57,312 bases of DNA. Origin: a virus. Below, piece by piece: positions 1-8,443 of the stretch. Below the pieces are notes generated by a model that saw nothing but the letters and a program-made list of their open reading frames with translations, searched no databases and was not told the origin of the DNA. The stretch lies in IMG/VR virus record IMGVR_UViG_3300046167_000369, positions 1 to 57,312 of that record. One strand, 5' to 3'. The translations under genes were made by a program, and so were the position numbers. Numbering within the stretch: the stretch's first letter is position 1; each line of letters starts with the position of its first letter.

Positions 1-11
1 CCTAATCCCAT
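1..11 (-). CDS. First codons of a gene cut by the left window edge
   Basis: An ATG (positions 11-9 on the minus strand) follows a promoter-like TATCTTTG at 30-37 and opens a frame reading M-G-L that leaves the window. If the window is circular it joins the open-ended adhesin gene at 55900-57312. The join needs one extra G, which would give M-G-L-G-S-G-P-N-G. Too little is present to assign a product without that join. Confidence 0.45.
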
Positions 12-29
12 ATCTATTATTAATTATTA

Positions 30-37
30 CAAAGATA
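30..37 (-). promoter_or_regulatory. Bacteroidota-type -7 element (TATCTTTG)
   Basis: The minus strand reads TATCTTTG, matching the Bacteroidota housekeeping -7 consensus TAnnTTTG. It lies in the gap after the collagen-like gene and 18 nt before the ATG at 11. No clear -33 TTTG is visible at the right distance, so strength is uncertain. Confidence 0.45.
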
Positions 38-48
38 ATTATTTATTA

Positions 49-2198
<2,150 letters not shown>

Positions 2199-2201
2199 AT
2201 A

Positions 2202-2684
2202 TTACCAACCTGCTAATAAATTTCCTGCTGTTGTTCCTGTTGTAAGTACTCGAGTGAGGTTTACTGGATGCCAACCTACTGGGGCTGCAACCATAATGCT
2301 CTCGTCACCACCTGCTGATACATATGCTAAGTCTCCAGGAGTTCCTACGTATATAACACAAGGGTATCCACCTTCTGCGTATATAGAGTAGCTATCTCCA
2401 GAACTACCAAGTGGTAGGTTGGGAGCCAAAGCTACAAAAGTTAAACTATTATTAGTTAAGCTTTCAATTAGTCCCTTCTGTTTTGTAGTGTTGTTTTGGA
2501 AAATCATTCCCGGCTTAATACCCAACTCAATAAAGTTCTTTGAAGAATCAAACAATATATAGTTCCCTGCTGCTCCAGTTATAGTTGAAGGAGGAAAGCA
2601 CTCAGTAGCTATATTAGGAATATCAATAAAGTCGCTTGGTACAGCGTCCATTGTTCTTGATACGCTGAGTTTTAAATATGCCAT
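2202..2684 (-). CDS. Hypothetical virion-associated protein upstream of the fibre
   Basis: 160 aa, starting MAYLKLSVSRTMDAVPSD and ending LLAGW. The sequence is rich in beta-prone segments and Gly/Thr turns, with no signal peptide or membrane segment. I do not recognise a named family. Its place directly before the collagen-like gene (3 nt gap) and its beta-rich composition suggest a small structural or fibre-base protein; this is inference. A TACCTTTG promoter-like element lies 27 nt upstream of its start. Confidence 0.7.
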   Translation of the reverse strand: MAYLKLSVSRTMDAVPSDFIDIPNIATECFPPSTITGAAGNYILFDSSKNFIELGIKPGMIFQNNTTKQKGLIESLTNNSLTFVALAPNLPLGSSGDSYSIYAEGGYPCVIYVGTPGDLAYVSAGGDESIMVAAPVGWHPVNLTRVLTTGTTAGNLLAGW

Positions 2685-2710
2685 AATTTATTTCTTTTTT
2701 TATATATCTA

Positions 2711-2718
2711 CAAAGGTA
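2711..2718 (-). promoter_or_regulatory. Bacteroidota-type -7 element (TACCTTTG)
   Basis: TACCTTTG on the minus strand fits TAnnTTTG and sits between the holin gene end and the start at 2684. An AT-rich tract precedes it but no clear -33 box is seen. It could give separate transcription of the two fibre genes. Confidence 0.4.
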
Positions 2719-2738
2719 CTTATTTTTTATTTTATCGT

Positions 2739-3134
2739 TCACTTCTTCTTTTCGACAAAAGTCTTCATCATCTTCTCTCCCGAACGACCAATAACATAAC
2801 CACCTATACCTAGCTGTAATAGGTTCCAAAACTCATTCTCAAGTTCAGGTATCCTTAAACCAAACAATGGTCCTATAAACTTTACATATATAACGATGAA
2901 ACCAAATGCTAACATAAGGATTGGTCTCCAACTTCTCTGTAGCCAATTACCCTTAGCCTCAGTTACAATGACCTCAGTCTGCATCTTCTGCAACTCTAAC
3001 TGCTTCTCGATTAGTATTTGCTTTACTACATTCTGAGCCTTTATCTTCTCCTCCTTAGAGGTGAACAAGCCGTCTAACCCTGAAAGTAAGTCCTTAACGA
3101 CACTACCTCCAAACCAATCAACTACTTTTTTCAT
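2739..3134 (-). CDS. Holin of the 3TM superfamily
   Basis: 131 aa. The N-terminal half is charged and helical (SKEEKIKAQNVVKQILIEKQ). Then comes the NWLQRSWRPILMLAFGFIVI motif typical of 3TM-type phage holins (GTA_holin_3TM family), where a Trp-Arg-Pro signature leads into the first membrane segment. A second hydrophobic stretch (LLQLGIGGYVIGRSG) lies near residue 110. The role is to permeabilise the inner membrane so that the muramidase encoded just upstream can reach the wall. The gene starts 8 nt after the endolysin stop, as expected for a lysis cassette. Confidence 0.85.
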   Translation of the reverse strand: MKKVVDWFGGSVVKDLLSGLDGLFTSKEEKIKAQNVVKQILIEKQLELQKMQTEVIVTEAKGNWLQRSWRPILMLAFGFIVIYVKFIGPLFGLRIPELENEFWNLLQLGIGGYVIGRSGEKMMKTFVEKKK

Positions 3135-3142
3135 ATTGTATT

Positions 3143-3766
3143 TTATTTGGGTGCGTACTCCTTAGAGAATGCGTCTAGCCTGCGTAGCCAACCCCTTAGG
3201 AAACGTCTGTTGTTTTCGTATCTCTTTCTTGCAATCCTACTCCTACCGTTCGATGGCGTAGTAATGTAGTGGAAGAATGCTCTCCTTGCAGCTACACACT
3301 TCTTAAATAACTCCTTCTCATTCGAAGAGTTAATAGCACCCAACGTCTGTGGACCTATAAGACCGTCTACAGTTACACCTAACACTCTCTGCATCTGACG
3401 GATTGCAGTTTTTGCTCCGGACCCCCAAGCCCAAGAGACTAAACAGTCTGCTATACTTTGATGTTTTATCTGGTCGCCCTTGACAGCGTCCCAGTATTTA
3501 GATTTAAAAATCAATCCCCAATCATCGTGGTTCATCTCCAAGAAGCGGTCAACCTGATCAGTACCGAAAACCCCTACCCAAGCCTTATAGGTCACCCCCT
3601 TCACCGTGTGTATCTTGTCAACACCACAGTGGTAGCTTGAAGCCGAGTCCTTTGGATCATTGCTTTCGCCTCCCTCCCAACGATAGAAGAATGGTATAAT
3701 ATTCGTGTGAACAGCCATACTCTTCTTCTTAGGTATAAATGATTTTAAAAAATCCTTAATCTTCAT
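3143..3766 (-). CDS. Endolysin, GH108-type N-acetylmuramidase with peptidoglycan-binding domain
   Basis: 207 aa. The motif WEGGESNDPKDSASSYHCGV near residues 30-49 matches the GH108 muramidase pattern (EGG..nDP.D.GG.T..GI), and E31 is the likely catalytic acid. KGVTYKAW and GLIFKSKYWD follow, as in that family. Residues near 133-145 (VDGLIGPQTLGAIN) match the C-terminal PG_binding_3 helix bundle. No signal peptide is seen, so export should depend on the adjacent holin. Its first 11 nt overlap the end of the preceding small membrane-protein gene, which suggests translational coupling. Confidence 0.9.
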   Translation of the reverse strand: MKIKDFLKSFIPKKKSMAVHTNIIPFFYRWEGGESNDPKDSASSYHCGVDKIHTVKGVTYKAWVGVFGTDQVDRFLEMNHDDWGLIFKSKYWDAVKGDQIKHQSIADCLVSWAWGSGAKTAIRQMQRVLGVTVDGLIGPQTLGAINSSNEKELFKKCVAARRAFFHYITTPSNGRSRIARKRYENNRRFLRGWLRRLDAFSKEYAPK

Positions 3767-3923
3767 TTTGTTTTTTTCTTAATAAGTTCCACTTGTATAG
3801 GGTATATCCCAAAGATACAAATAGCAACATTATTTTCAAAGTCATCTCAACGGTAGAGAAAGACACTGCTAACGATCCTGCGTTAAGCAGATACAACTTC
3901 AAGTCTGACATCCAATCACTCAT
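3756..3923 (-). CDS. Small single-pass membrane protein in the lysis cassette
   Basis: 55 aa. After a short hydrophilic N-terminus (MSDWMSDLKLYLLNAGSLAV), one hydrophobic segment (about residues 29-43, KIMLLFVSLGYTLYKW) is followed by a Lys/Arg tail. It overlaps the endolysin start by 11 nt, and its own ATG overlaps the stop of the 24-codon frame before it. The position suggests an accessory holin, antiholin or spanin-like protein; no family assignment is certain. I recall similar short proteins with NAGSLAVSFSTVE in flavobacterial phages. Confidence 0.7.
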   Translation of the reverse strand: MSDWMSDLKLYLLNAGSLAVSFSTVEMTLKIMLLFVSLGYTLYKWNLLRKKQNED

Positions 3924-3994
3924 TTTTTTTCTAATTCATAATTGATATGAACATCACTCCCATATGTACTCGTAGTTGTATAGTATCCGTTCAT
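3920..3994 (-). CDS. Possible 24-aa mini-gene
   Basis: ATG at 3994 reads MNGYYTTTSTYGSDVHINYE and ends LEKK. Its stop overlaps the next ATG as ATGA, the junction style used throughout this genome. It has no recognisable domain and may be a chance frame; the overlap is the main support. Confidence 0.3.
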   Translation of the reverse strand: MNGYYTTTSTYGSDVHINYELEKK

Positions 3995-4002
3995 ATCTAC
4001 TC

Positions 4003-4158
4003 TTATTTCTTGTATGGAAACTTTTGATTGAGGGCAGTCTTTCTCTTGCTGCAACCACAATCTTTTCCTGTAGCCTTCGCTACCTTATCCACTACTCTCT
4101 TTATTCCTGTTGCCTTAGTGAACTTCTCAACAGTATCTCCTAATCCTTTTGATTTCAT
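4003..4158 (-). CDS. Small conserved Lys/Cys protein (KGLGDTVEK type)
   Basis: 51 aa: MKSKGLGDTVEKFTKATGIK, then RVVDKVAKATGKDCGCSKRK and a C-terminal FPYKK. The DCGC pair followed by KR and an FPY end resemble a short protein I recall in many Bacteroidota phages. No function is known. It is basic and may bind nucleic acid or metal through the CGC motif; that is inference. It begins the tiny-protein island that lies before the lysis genes. Confidence 0.75.
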   Translation of the reverse strand: MKSKGLGDTVEKFTKATGIKRVVDKVAKATGKDCGCSKRKTALNQKFPYKK

Positions 4159-4163
4159 TCTAT

Positions 4164-4307
4164 TTATTTTTTACAAGTGCATACCTTGTGTGGGCATTCC
4201 TCTGCCACCTTGAACATAATCTTAGATACAAGCCAATTCCAATTGCACTTCAACTTAGCGAATGTTCTTTGCATCCATAGTCCTAGTCTTACTAATGCTT
4301 TTCCCAT
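4164..4307 (-). CDS. Small Cys-containing basic protein
   Basis: 47 aa, starting MGKALVRLGLWMQRTFAKLK, with Cys residues in CNWNW and a C-terminal ECPHKVCTCKK. The clustered Cys/His (C-x2-H-x2-C-x-C) could bind a metal. The first half is an amphipathic helix. It sits 5 nt before the next gene in the tiny-protein island. No family is recognised. Confidence 0.55.
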   Translation of the reverse strand: MGKALVRLGLWMQRTFAKLKCNWNWLVSKIMFKVAEECPHKVCTCKK

Positions 4308-4319
4308 AACTTTTTTTAA

Positions 4320-4480
4320 TTAAGCACCGCAACGACCACCTACACAAATCTTTTTCATCTTCTTGCGTGAGTGTGCCTTCCTTACGTTCTTAGGTTTAAA
4401 TTTCTTTTTCTTTCTCATTCTATCCCCAGGTCCTCCAAATGTAGGAGCCAATGGGTTTGCTAAATCTCTTTATACTCCAT
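4320..4480 (-). CDS. Small basic protein, paralogue of the next gene (frameshifted in this sequence)
   Basis: From ATG at 4480 the frame reads MEYKEI and stops. With one extra A in the AAA run near 4473-4475 it reads MEYKRDLANPLAPTFGGPGD followed by RMRKKKKFKPKNVRKAH, ending VGGRCGA. That beginning matches its upstream neighbour (MEYKRDLATPLAPSEACGPGD), so the pair is a tandem duplication. The intact part from an internal ATG at 4418 encodes 32 Lys-rich residues. A role in binding DNA or RNA is inference from composition. Confidence 0.6.
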
Positions 4481-4482
4481 AA

Positions 4483-4638
4483 CTATCTACGTCTTGCTTG
4501 TCTCGCTCGTTTCTTAGGACTTCTGTATTTTCCTCCCGACTTGATTCGCTTGTTACCACATTTCTTCTTACCTCGGTCTCCCGGTCCACAAGCTTCAGAT
4601 GGTGCTAGTGGTGTTGCTAAATCTCTTTTATACTCCAT
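4483..4638 (-). CDS. Small Arg/Lys-rich protein (MEYKRDLA family)
   Basis: 51 aa: MEYKRDLATPLAPSEACGPG, then DRGKKKCGNKRIKSGGKYRS and PKKRARQARRR. It is strongly basic with two Cys residues, which suggests nucleic-acid binding. It ends 2 nt before the start of its frameshifted paralogue, and both open with the same 8 residues. No database family is known to me. Confidence 0.65.
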   Translation of the reverse strand: MEYKRDLATPLAPSEACGPGDRGKKKCGNKRIKSGGKYRSPKKRARQARRR

Positions 4639-4670
4639 ATATTTTTTTTAAAATCCTGATTACAAATATA

Positions 4671-4961
4671 CTAATATTTTCCTTGGCGGTTTTTTGGAGA
4701 AGAAGCAGTAGAACCTCCCTTTCCTGCCCACAGCTTCTTGCAAGACCAGTACCTAGCAGTAAGCTTACTCTTTGCTGTACTACATTTGTGACGAGCCTTG
4801 AATGACTTACGTGCAGCAGCAGAATAATTGTGACCGTAACCCTTTGCGCCAAAGTGAATTAGCTTTTCCTTTCCACCCTCGCAAGCCTTAACCATCTTTT
4901 TCTTTCCTGCCCTGTCGCTCTTCATAACAACGTTGCACTTCATCTTCTGCTTGTATGCCAT
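4671..4961 (-). CDS. Small basic protein with HFGAKGYG/ARKSFKARHKC motif
   Basis: 96 aa, Lys/Cys-rich, with KEKLIHFGAKGYGHNYSAAA and RKSFKARHKC in the middle, followed by LTARYWSCKKLWAG. I recall this motif in a small protein of marine phages and some large eukaryotic viruses; the function is unknown. Its ATG overlaps the stop of the preceding DUF5872-type gene as TAATG, so translation is likely coupled. Probable role: a DNA- or capsid-associated basic protein (inference). Confidence 0.75.
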   Translation of the reverse strand: MAYKQKMKCNVVMKSDRAGKKKMVKACEGGKEKLIHFGAKGYGHNYSAAARKSFKARHKCSTAKSKLTARYWSCKKLWAGKGGSTASSPKNRQGKY

Positions 4962-5312
4962 TACTTCTTTCTTTTAATACTTTTTACTCTCTTACCCATA
5001 CCAACCTTAGCCTTCTCAGCCTTCTTCTTCTTTAGAAGCGCACTGCTCATCTCATACTTTGTACGTGGTGTCTTTGAAGATACTCGCTTCGATGGACGGC
5101 AGTACTCGTTCTTGCCACCCGATCCACACGGCTTTCCCGTCCTGGTGTCTACCCACTTCTCCTTGCCCCATCTCTTTAGTGCTGTACCCGACTCTGTCTT
5201 GCGTACCTTGCCCTTACCCTTGCGACACTTCGCAATAGCTTGAGATGCACGAGCAGAAGGGAAACACCTTGTACTGCGCCTTTACTTTTTTATAACAAGC
5301 GTCCTTTGGCAT
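4961..5312 (-). CDS. DUF5872-like small basic protein (frameshifted in this sequence)
   Basis: From ATG at 5312 the frame reads MPKDACYKKVKAQYKVFP and then breaks. Removing one base of the GGG run at 5259-5261 continues as SARASQAIAKCRKGKGKVRK, then KPCGSGGKNEYCRPSKRVSS, KTPRTKYEMSS and a Lys-rich end, about 116 aa. The pattern A-C-Y.KVKA.YKVFPSA.AS.AIAKCRK matches what I recall as DUF5872, found in marine phages and large viruses, of unknown function. Start and stop both overlap neighbours as TAATG, which supports the reconstructed length. Confidence 0.75.
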
Positions 5313-5443
5313 TACTTTTTCTTTTTACCGCACTTGGCGTATACACTATTAGCGATTTGTTTGTTAGAAGGTAGCCCTTGCTTTTCCGGCTTGCCACCCA
5401 TTGACTTATTCGCTCCTGTGAAATATGGTTTTAAATTTTTCAT
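5312..5443 (-). CDS. Small Lys-rich protein
   Basis: 43 aa: MKNLKPYFTGANKSMGGKPE, then KQGLPSNKQIANSVYAKCGK and a KKK end. Its stop overlaps the start of the DUF5872-like gene (TAATG) and its start overlaps the end of the next gene by 4 nt. The QIANSVYAKCGKK ending echoes the AIAKCRKGK of its neighbour, suggesting related basic proteins. Function unknown. Confidence 0.65.
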   Translation of the reverse strand: MKNLKPYFTGANKSMGGKPEKQGLPSNKQIANSVYAKCGKKKK

Positions 5444-5565
5444 TTTCCTTGTCCTTTATATTTTTTCTTCCAACCGTTTTGGTTCTTACTTGCATTCTTA
5501 GAATGGACACCTGCTCTCTTGGTGCTTTTCTTTTTACTATAAGTGCTTGATGATATCTTTGCCAT
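5440..5565 (-). CDS. Small basic protein ending YKGQGK
   Basis: 41 aa from ATG at 5565: MAKISSSTYSKKKSTKRAGV, then HSKNASKNQNGWKKKYKGQGK. The pattern K(R)xGVHSKNxSKN...YKxxYxGQG is one I recall in many Bacteroidota phages. A longer frame runs upstream to 5688, but it would overlap the 93-aa gene in another frame, and the ATG 2 nt after that gene's stop fits better. No known function; probably binds nucleic acid. Confidence 0.7.
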   Translation of the reverse strand: MAKISSSTYSKKKSTKRAGVHSKNASKNQNGWKKKYKGQGK

Positions 5566-5567
5566 CT

Positions 5568-5849
5568 CTATCCTCTTTGACTTCTGTTGTTTTTCTTTCT
5601 CTGTAGCCTTGTAGTCCTTCCACCAAATGACAATCCAGTTCCAGAGCCTGACGTTCTTCTGCCAGACCTGTTCTTTCTTTCCTCCCACTTCATAACGTCC
5701 TTGTTACGGAAGTTAGCAGCGTTTAGGTCAACAACAGATTTTTCCAATGAAGCTATCCTTGCATCTTTAGCTGCCTCCTTAGCCTTAGCCTTCGCCTCCT
5801 TAGCCTGACATTTCTTTAACGCTTCTCCTTTTAGGTCTTTACAACTCAT
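5568..5849 (-). CDS. Lys/Ala-rich coiled-coil hypothetical protein
   Basis: 93 aa: MSCKDLKGEALKKCQAKEAK, then an Ala/Lys/Glu helix to about residue 40, LEKSVVDLNAANFRNKDVMK, and a Gly/Arg/Ser-rich tail. It heads the tiny-protein island and is preceded by a TAACTTTG element at 5877-5884. The tail composition makes a frameshift in the second half possible, but the stop lies neatly 2 nt before the next ATG, so I keep the frame as read. Function unknown. Confidence 0.6.
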   Translation of the reverse strand: MSCKDLKGEALKKCQAKEAKAKAKEAAKDARIASLEKSVVDLNAANFRNKDVMKWEERKNRSGRRTSGSGTGLSFGGRTTRLQRKKNNRSQRG

Positions 5850-5876
5850 AGTAATCTTTTATTCTTAACTTTACTA

Positions 5877-5884
5877 CAAAGTTA
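5877..5884 (-). promoter_or_regulatory. Bacteroidota-type -7 element (TAACTTTG)
   Basis: TAACTTTG on the minus strand lies 27 nt upstream of the start at 5849 and fits TAnnTTTG. It would drive the tiny-protein, lysis and fibre genes leftwards. No -33 TTTG is obvious; the divergent gene on the plus strand starts at 5899. Confidence 0.5.
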
Positions 5885-5898
5885 TTAAATTTAATTAA

Positions 5899-6327
5899 AT
5901 GGTTGATTACCTAAAATACTGGAGGGTTATACGTCACTACGCAAAAAGAAAGTATGGCGTTACAACACCCGAACTTGAAATGCTCCTGTTCCTAAGGAGT
6001 GAAAAATATTTCTCTAAAGACGACTTCGATGAGTACAACGAACTAATGAGTTGGGATAAGAATATCTTCGAGAAGATGAGAACGGACGGATGGATAGATG
6101 TGTTCAGAAAGAAGCAAGGAAACAGAAGGGTTATATACCAACTCTCATACAAGGGGCAGCGTATGCTGACAAGTATATATAAAAAATTAGAGGGCGAAGA
6201 GATACCCGAAAGTGAATCTTCAAACCCTCTATTTGGGAGAAACTTAAATTATACCGATAAGGTATACAGAAACTATATCAAGAAGTTGAACCAGTCTATT
6301 CGACAACAACAACGTCTCTCTCGATAA
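5899..6327 (+). CDS. Winged-helix (MarR-like) DNA-binding protein
   Basis: 142 aa. LKYWRVIRHYAKRKYGVTTP followed by ELEMLLFLRSEKYFSKDDF resembles the helix-turn-helix core of MarR-type winged helices. NRRVIYQLSYKGQRMLTSIY then fits the wing and last helix. It is the only plus-strand gene among the leftward genes from 1 to 8.6 kb, is divergent from the tiny-protein operon, and overlaps groES tail-to-tail by 32 bp. It may regulate the divergent promoter region at 5.88 kb or switch early to late expression; this is inference. Confidence 0.75.
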   Translation: MVDYLKYWRVIRHYAKRKYGVTTPELEMLLFLRSEKYFSKDDFDEYNELMSWDKNIFEKMRTDGWIDVFRKKQGNRRVIYQLSYKGQRMLTSIYKKLEGEEIPESESSNPLFGRNLNYTDKVYRNYIKKLNQSIRQQQRLSR

Positions 6328-6553
6328 TAACCGTATACTGCTCACCGTTTACTACCATCGTATGACCTGCCCTTGAGTCATAGAATATAGTGTCCCCGGA
6401 TGATATAACATCAACATCAGTCCCTGACTGTGCAACGACAGCCTTCTTGTAACGTATGTCAGCTACATCACTTGCAGATAACAACAGACCTGAGTCCGTC
6501 TTTATCTCTTCCCTTATCTCTTTTACTAGAATGTATTTTCCAATTGGTCTCAT
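6296..6553 (-). CDS. groES: GroES-like co-chaperonin
   Basis: 85 aa, slightly shorter than E. coli GroES (97). MRPIGKYILVKEI matches the Cpn10 start, and EIKTDSGLLLSASD (about 15-28) is the mobile loop with its hydrophobic tripeptide LLL that docks on GroEL. SSGDTIFYDS and the C-terminal GEQYTVIIERDVVVVE complete the barrel. It forms the lid for the GroEL ring. Its ATG overlaps the groEL stop (ATGA), so the two are coupled, but the order is groEL then groES, the reverse of the usual bacterial operon. The 3' end overlaps the plus-strand winged-helix gene. Confidence 0.92.
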   Translation of the reverse strand: MRPIGKYILVKEIREEIKTDSGLLLSASDVADIRYKKAVVAQSGTDVDVISSGDTIFYDSRAGHTMVVNGEQYTVIIERDVVVVE

Positions 6554-8127
6554 TTGTCCTCGTATGTTCGTGCCATTGTAATAATAGCGTTAGTAGATAG
6601 TAGAGTTACCGCAACAGACACAGCGTTCTGTAGGGCGCATTTAGTGACCTTCATAGGGTCGATCACACCCATCTTATACATATCACCCCACTCGTTTGTT
6701 TTAACGTTGTATCCGTGGCTAAAATCGCCTCTGTTGTCGACATTCTCCATAGATGGTATCCCTGCGTTGTCACATATCTGAACAAATGGAGCGCGTAGCG
6801 CTCGCGACAAAATTTTACCGGCAGCACTGTTGTCCATATTTTCAACCGCCTTTACTAAGGCTGTTCCACCACCTGGAAGTATTCCCTCCTCCAAGGCTGA
6901 ACGTACAGCACATACCGCATCGTCAACACGATCGTACAACTCCTTTTGCTCAAGGTCAGTCTTTCCACCTACGTAGATTACACCAACACCACCGGTGAGA
7001 GATGCAATACGTGACAGGATGAACTCCTTGTCGTGCTTCTTCTTTGTTATCTTCAATGCCTCACGTAGCTGTGATACCCTCTCAGCAATCTCAGGAGTGG
7101 TCTCAACCTCGTCCTTAACAATCACAGTTGACTCAGCATTCACGATAACCTTCGAGCAGTGACCAAGGTCGCTAAGTGTCATAAGCGATAAGTCATCACC
7201 AGTCTTCTCACTGAAGTAGGTAGCACCAACACTAACCGCAATGTCCTGCATTAGTTCGTGCTGCTTGTAGCCAAACGATGGCGGTCCAATAGTACACAGC
7301 TTAAGGTTGCTCTTCATTACATTCGCAGCCAACGTATTCACAACGTTAGTTGACGTAGGTGCGATAATCAATAATCTCTTCTGCTCCTGGATGATTGGTT
7401 TCAATACGTTCTCGATGCTCAAGATGTTCTCGATAGGCGCATCACTAACAAGTACGTAGCAGTCCTCGAGTATACACTCGTCCTTCTTCTGGTCGTTGAT
7501 GAACAACGGTGACTCATACCCACGCTCAATCTTTAACCCCTGTGTGGTCTCGAAGTATGTGTCCGAACTCTGTGACTTGTCAACGGTAACGATACCGTCC
7601 TTGCCAACCTTCTTGTATACACTAGCAATGATGTTACCCAAAGCCTCGTCATTGTTTGCCGAAATAGTAGCAACGTCCTTCAAGGTCTTGTTGGTTACCT
7701 TCTTCGCCTTGGACTTTAATTCAGATATAATAAACTCAGTCTTACTAACCAAGTCACGCAACACCTCAGTCTTGTTAGCCGAGTTAGTAATCTCTGCACC
7801 CGCATTGATCAACGCCTCGGTTAAAACAATAGCAGTAGTTGTACCATCACCCGCCTGCGCAGCAGTGCGCTCAGATGCCTGCTTCATTATACGGACCGCT
7901 AAGTTCTCAGTAGGGTCGAGTAACGATACCGCCTTGGCGACAGTTACACCATCCTTGGTTACAGTTATTCCGTGTGTGTGATTCGGTGATTCAATCAGAA
8001 CAGTTTGACCCGAAGGTCCTAAAGTTGATTTGACAGCAGAAGCAATCTTCTCTATTCCACTGTAAAGTTTCTTTCTACCTTCATCATCGAAGTGAAGGTT
8101 CTTTGGTGAGTATCCAATCTCAGACAT
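6550..8127 (-). CDS. groEL: GroEL-like chaperonin (60 kDa, group I)
   Basis: 525 aa, close to full length (E. coli 548). ATP-site motifs are present: STLGPSGQTVLIE and TKDGVTVAKAV near residues 38-70, AGDGTTTAIVLTEAL near 90-105, VDDAVCAVRSALEEG and PGGGTALVKA near 405-425. The apical segment keeps the hydrophobic pattern of Cpn60. The C-terminus ends TMARTYEDK and lacks the Gly-Gly-Met tail of bacterial GroEL. It should fold phage or host proteins in the cytoplasm together with the co-encoded lid. A strong TTTG-N20-TATATTTG promoter lies 24 nt upstream. It is a full-length chaperonin, not a fragment, and so an uncommon phage gene. Confidence 0.96.
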   Translation of the reverse strand: MSEIGYSPKNLHFDDEGRKKLYSGIEKIASAVKSTLGPSGQTVLIESPNHTHGITVTKDGVTVAKAVSLLDPTENLAVRIMKQASERTAAQAGDGTTTAIVLTEALINAGAEITNSANKTEVLRDLVSKTEFIISELKSKAKKVTNKTLKDVATISANNDEALGNIIASVYKKVGKDGIVTVDKSQSSDTYFETTQGLKIERGYESPLFINDQKKDECILEDCYVLVSDAPIENILSIENVLKPIIQEQKRLLIIAPTSTNVVNTLAANVMKSNLKLCTIGPPSFGYKQHELMQDIAVSVGATYFSEKTGDDLSLMTLSDLGHCSKVIVNAESTVIVKDEVETTPEIAERVSQLREALKITKKKHDKEFILSRIASLTGGVGVIYVGGKTDLEQKELYDRVDDAVCAVRSALEEGILPGGGTALVKAVENMDNSAAGKILSRALRAPFVQICDNAGIPSMENVDNRGDFSHGYNVKTNEWGDMYKMGVIDPMKVTKCALQNAVSVAVTLLSTNAIITMARTYEDK

Positions 8128-8150
8128 AATTAATTTAATTTAAGTTTCAG

Positions 8151-8182
8151 CAAATATAACAATTATATTACTAACTCACAAA
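8151..8182 (-). promoter_or_regulatory. Complete Bacteroidota-type promoter for groEL-groES
   Basis: On the minus strand TTTG (8182-8179), a 20-nt spacer and TATATTTG (8158-8151) match both halves of the Bacteroidota sigma-ABfr promoter. The start of transcription should fall near 8144, leaving a leader of under 20 nt before the ATG at 8127. Confidence 0.75.
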
Positions 8183-8183
8183 T

Positions 8184-8344
8184 GTCAAATGTCAAAATTA
8201 AACTTCCCTATACTACTACTACTACTTTCTTCTTCTTTATTTATACTATCTATGATAGACTTTTTTTTAACATTTTCAACATAAAATAAATAATAGAATG
8301 ATAATCAGTAAGTTACAAAAAAATAATCAACATAAAATCAACAC
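8184..8344. repeat. Diverged copy A of a 160-bp control/origin-like repeat
   Basis: Gene-free. In order it shares TCAAATGT, CCCTATACTACT, GATAATCA-TAAGTTA and AATAATCAACATAAAATCAA-CAC with the region upstream of the primase-helicase gene (18506-18665). The last two blocks keep the same 22-nt spacing in both copies. Between them lie A/T- and pyrimidine-rich tracts. It could be a replication origin, a paired regulatory site or a leader. Confidence 0.6.
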
Positions 8345-8382
8345 CAAAAAAAACAATTGTGTCGATTATTAAAATAATCAAA

Positions 8383-8416
8383 CAAAAAAAGAGGAAAACC
8401 TAAATGATCCTCCTCT
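8383..8416 (-). terminator. Intrinsic terminator after the 64-aa gene
   Basis: On the minus strand AGAGGA and TCCTCT arms (8416-8411 and 8395-8390) close a stem and are followed by a run of eight T. It lies 28 nt past the stop at 8444 and would insulate groEL from transcription through the small gene. Confidence 0.65.
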
Positions 8417-8443
8417 CAATTTTTCCGAATGACAATTGGTAAA

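Noticed and set aside
5566-5688. Upstream extension of the 41-aa basic protein to an 82-aa Trp-rich protein
   Set aside because: It would overlap the 93-aa gene in another frame; the ATG 2 nt after that gene's stop matches the motif start of this protein type. A frameshift in the 93-aa gene remains possible.
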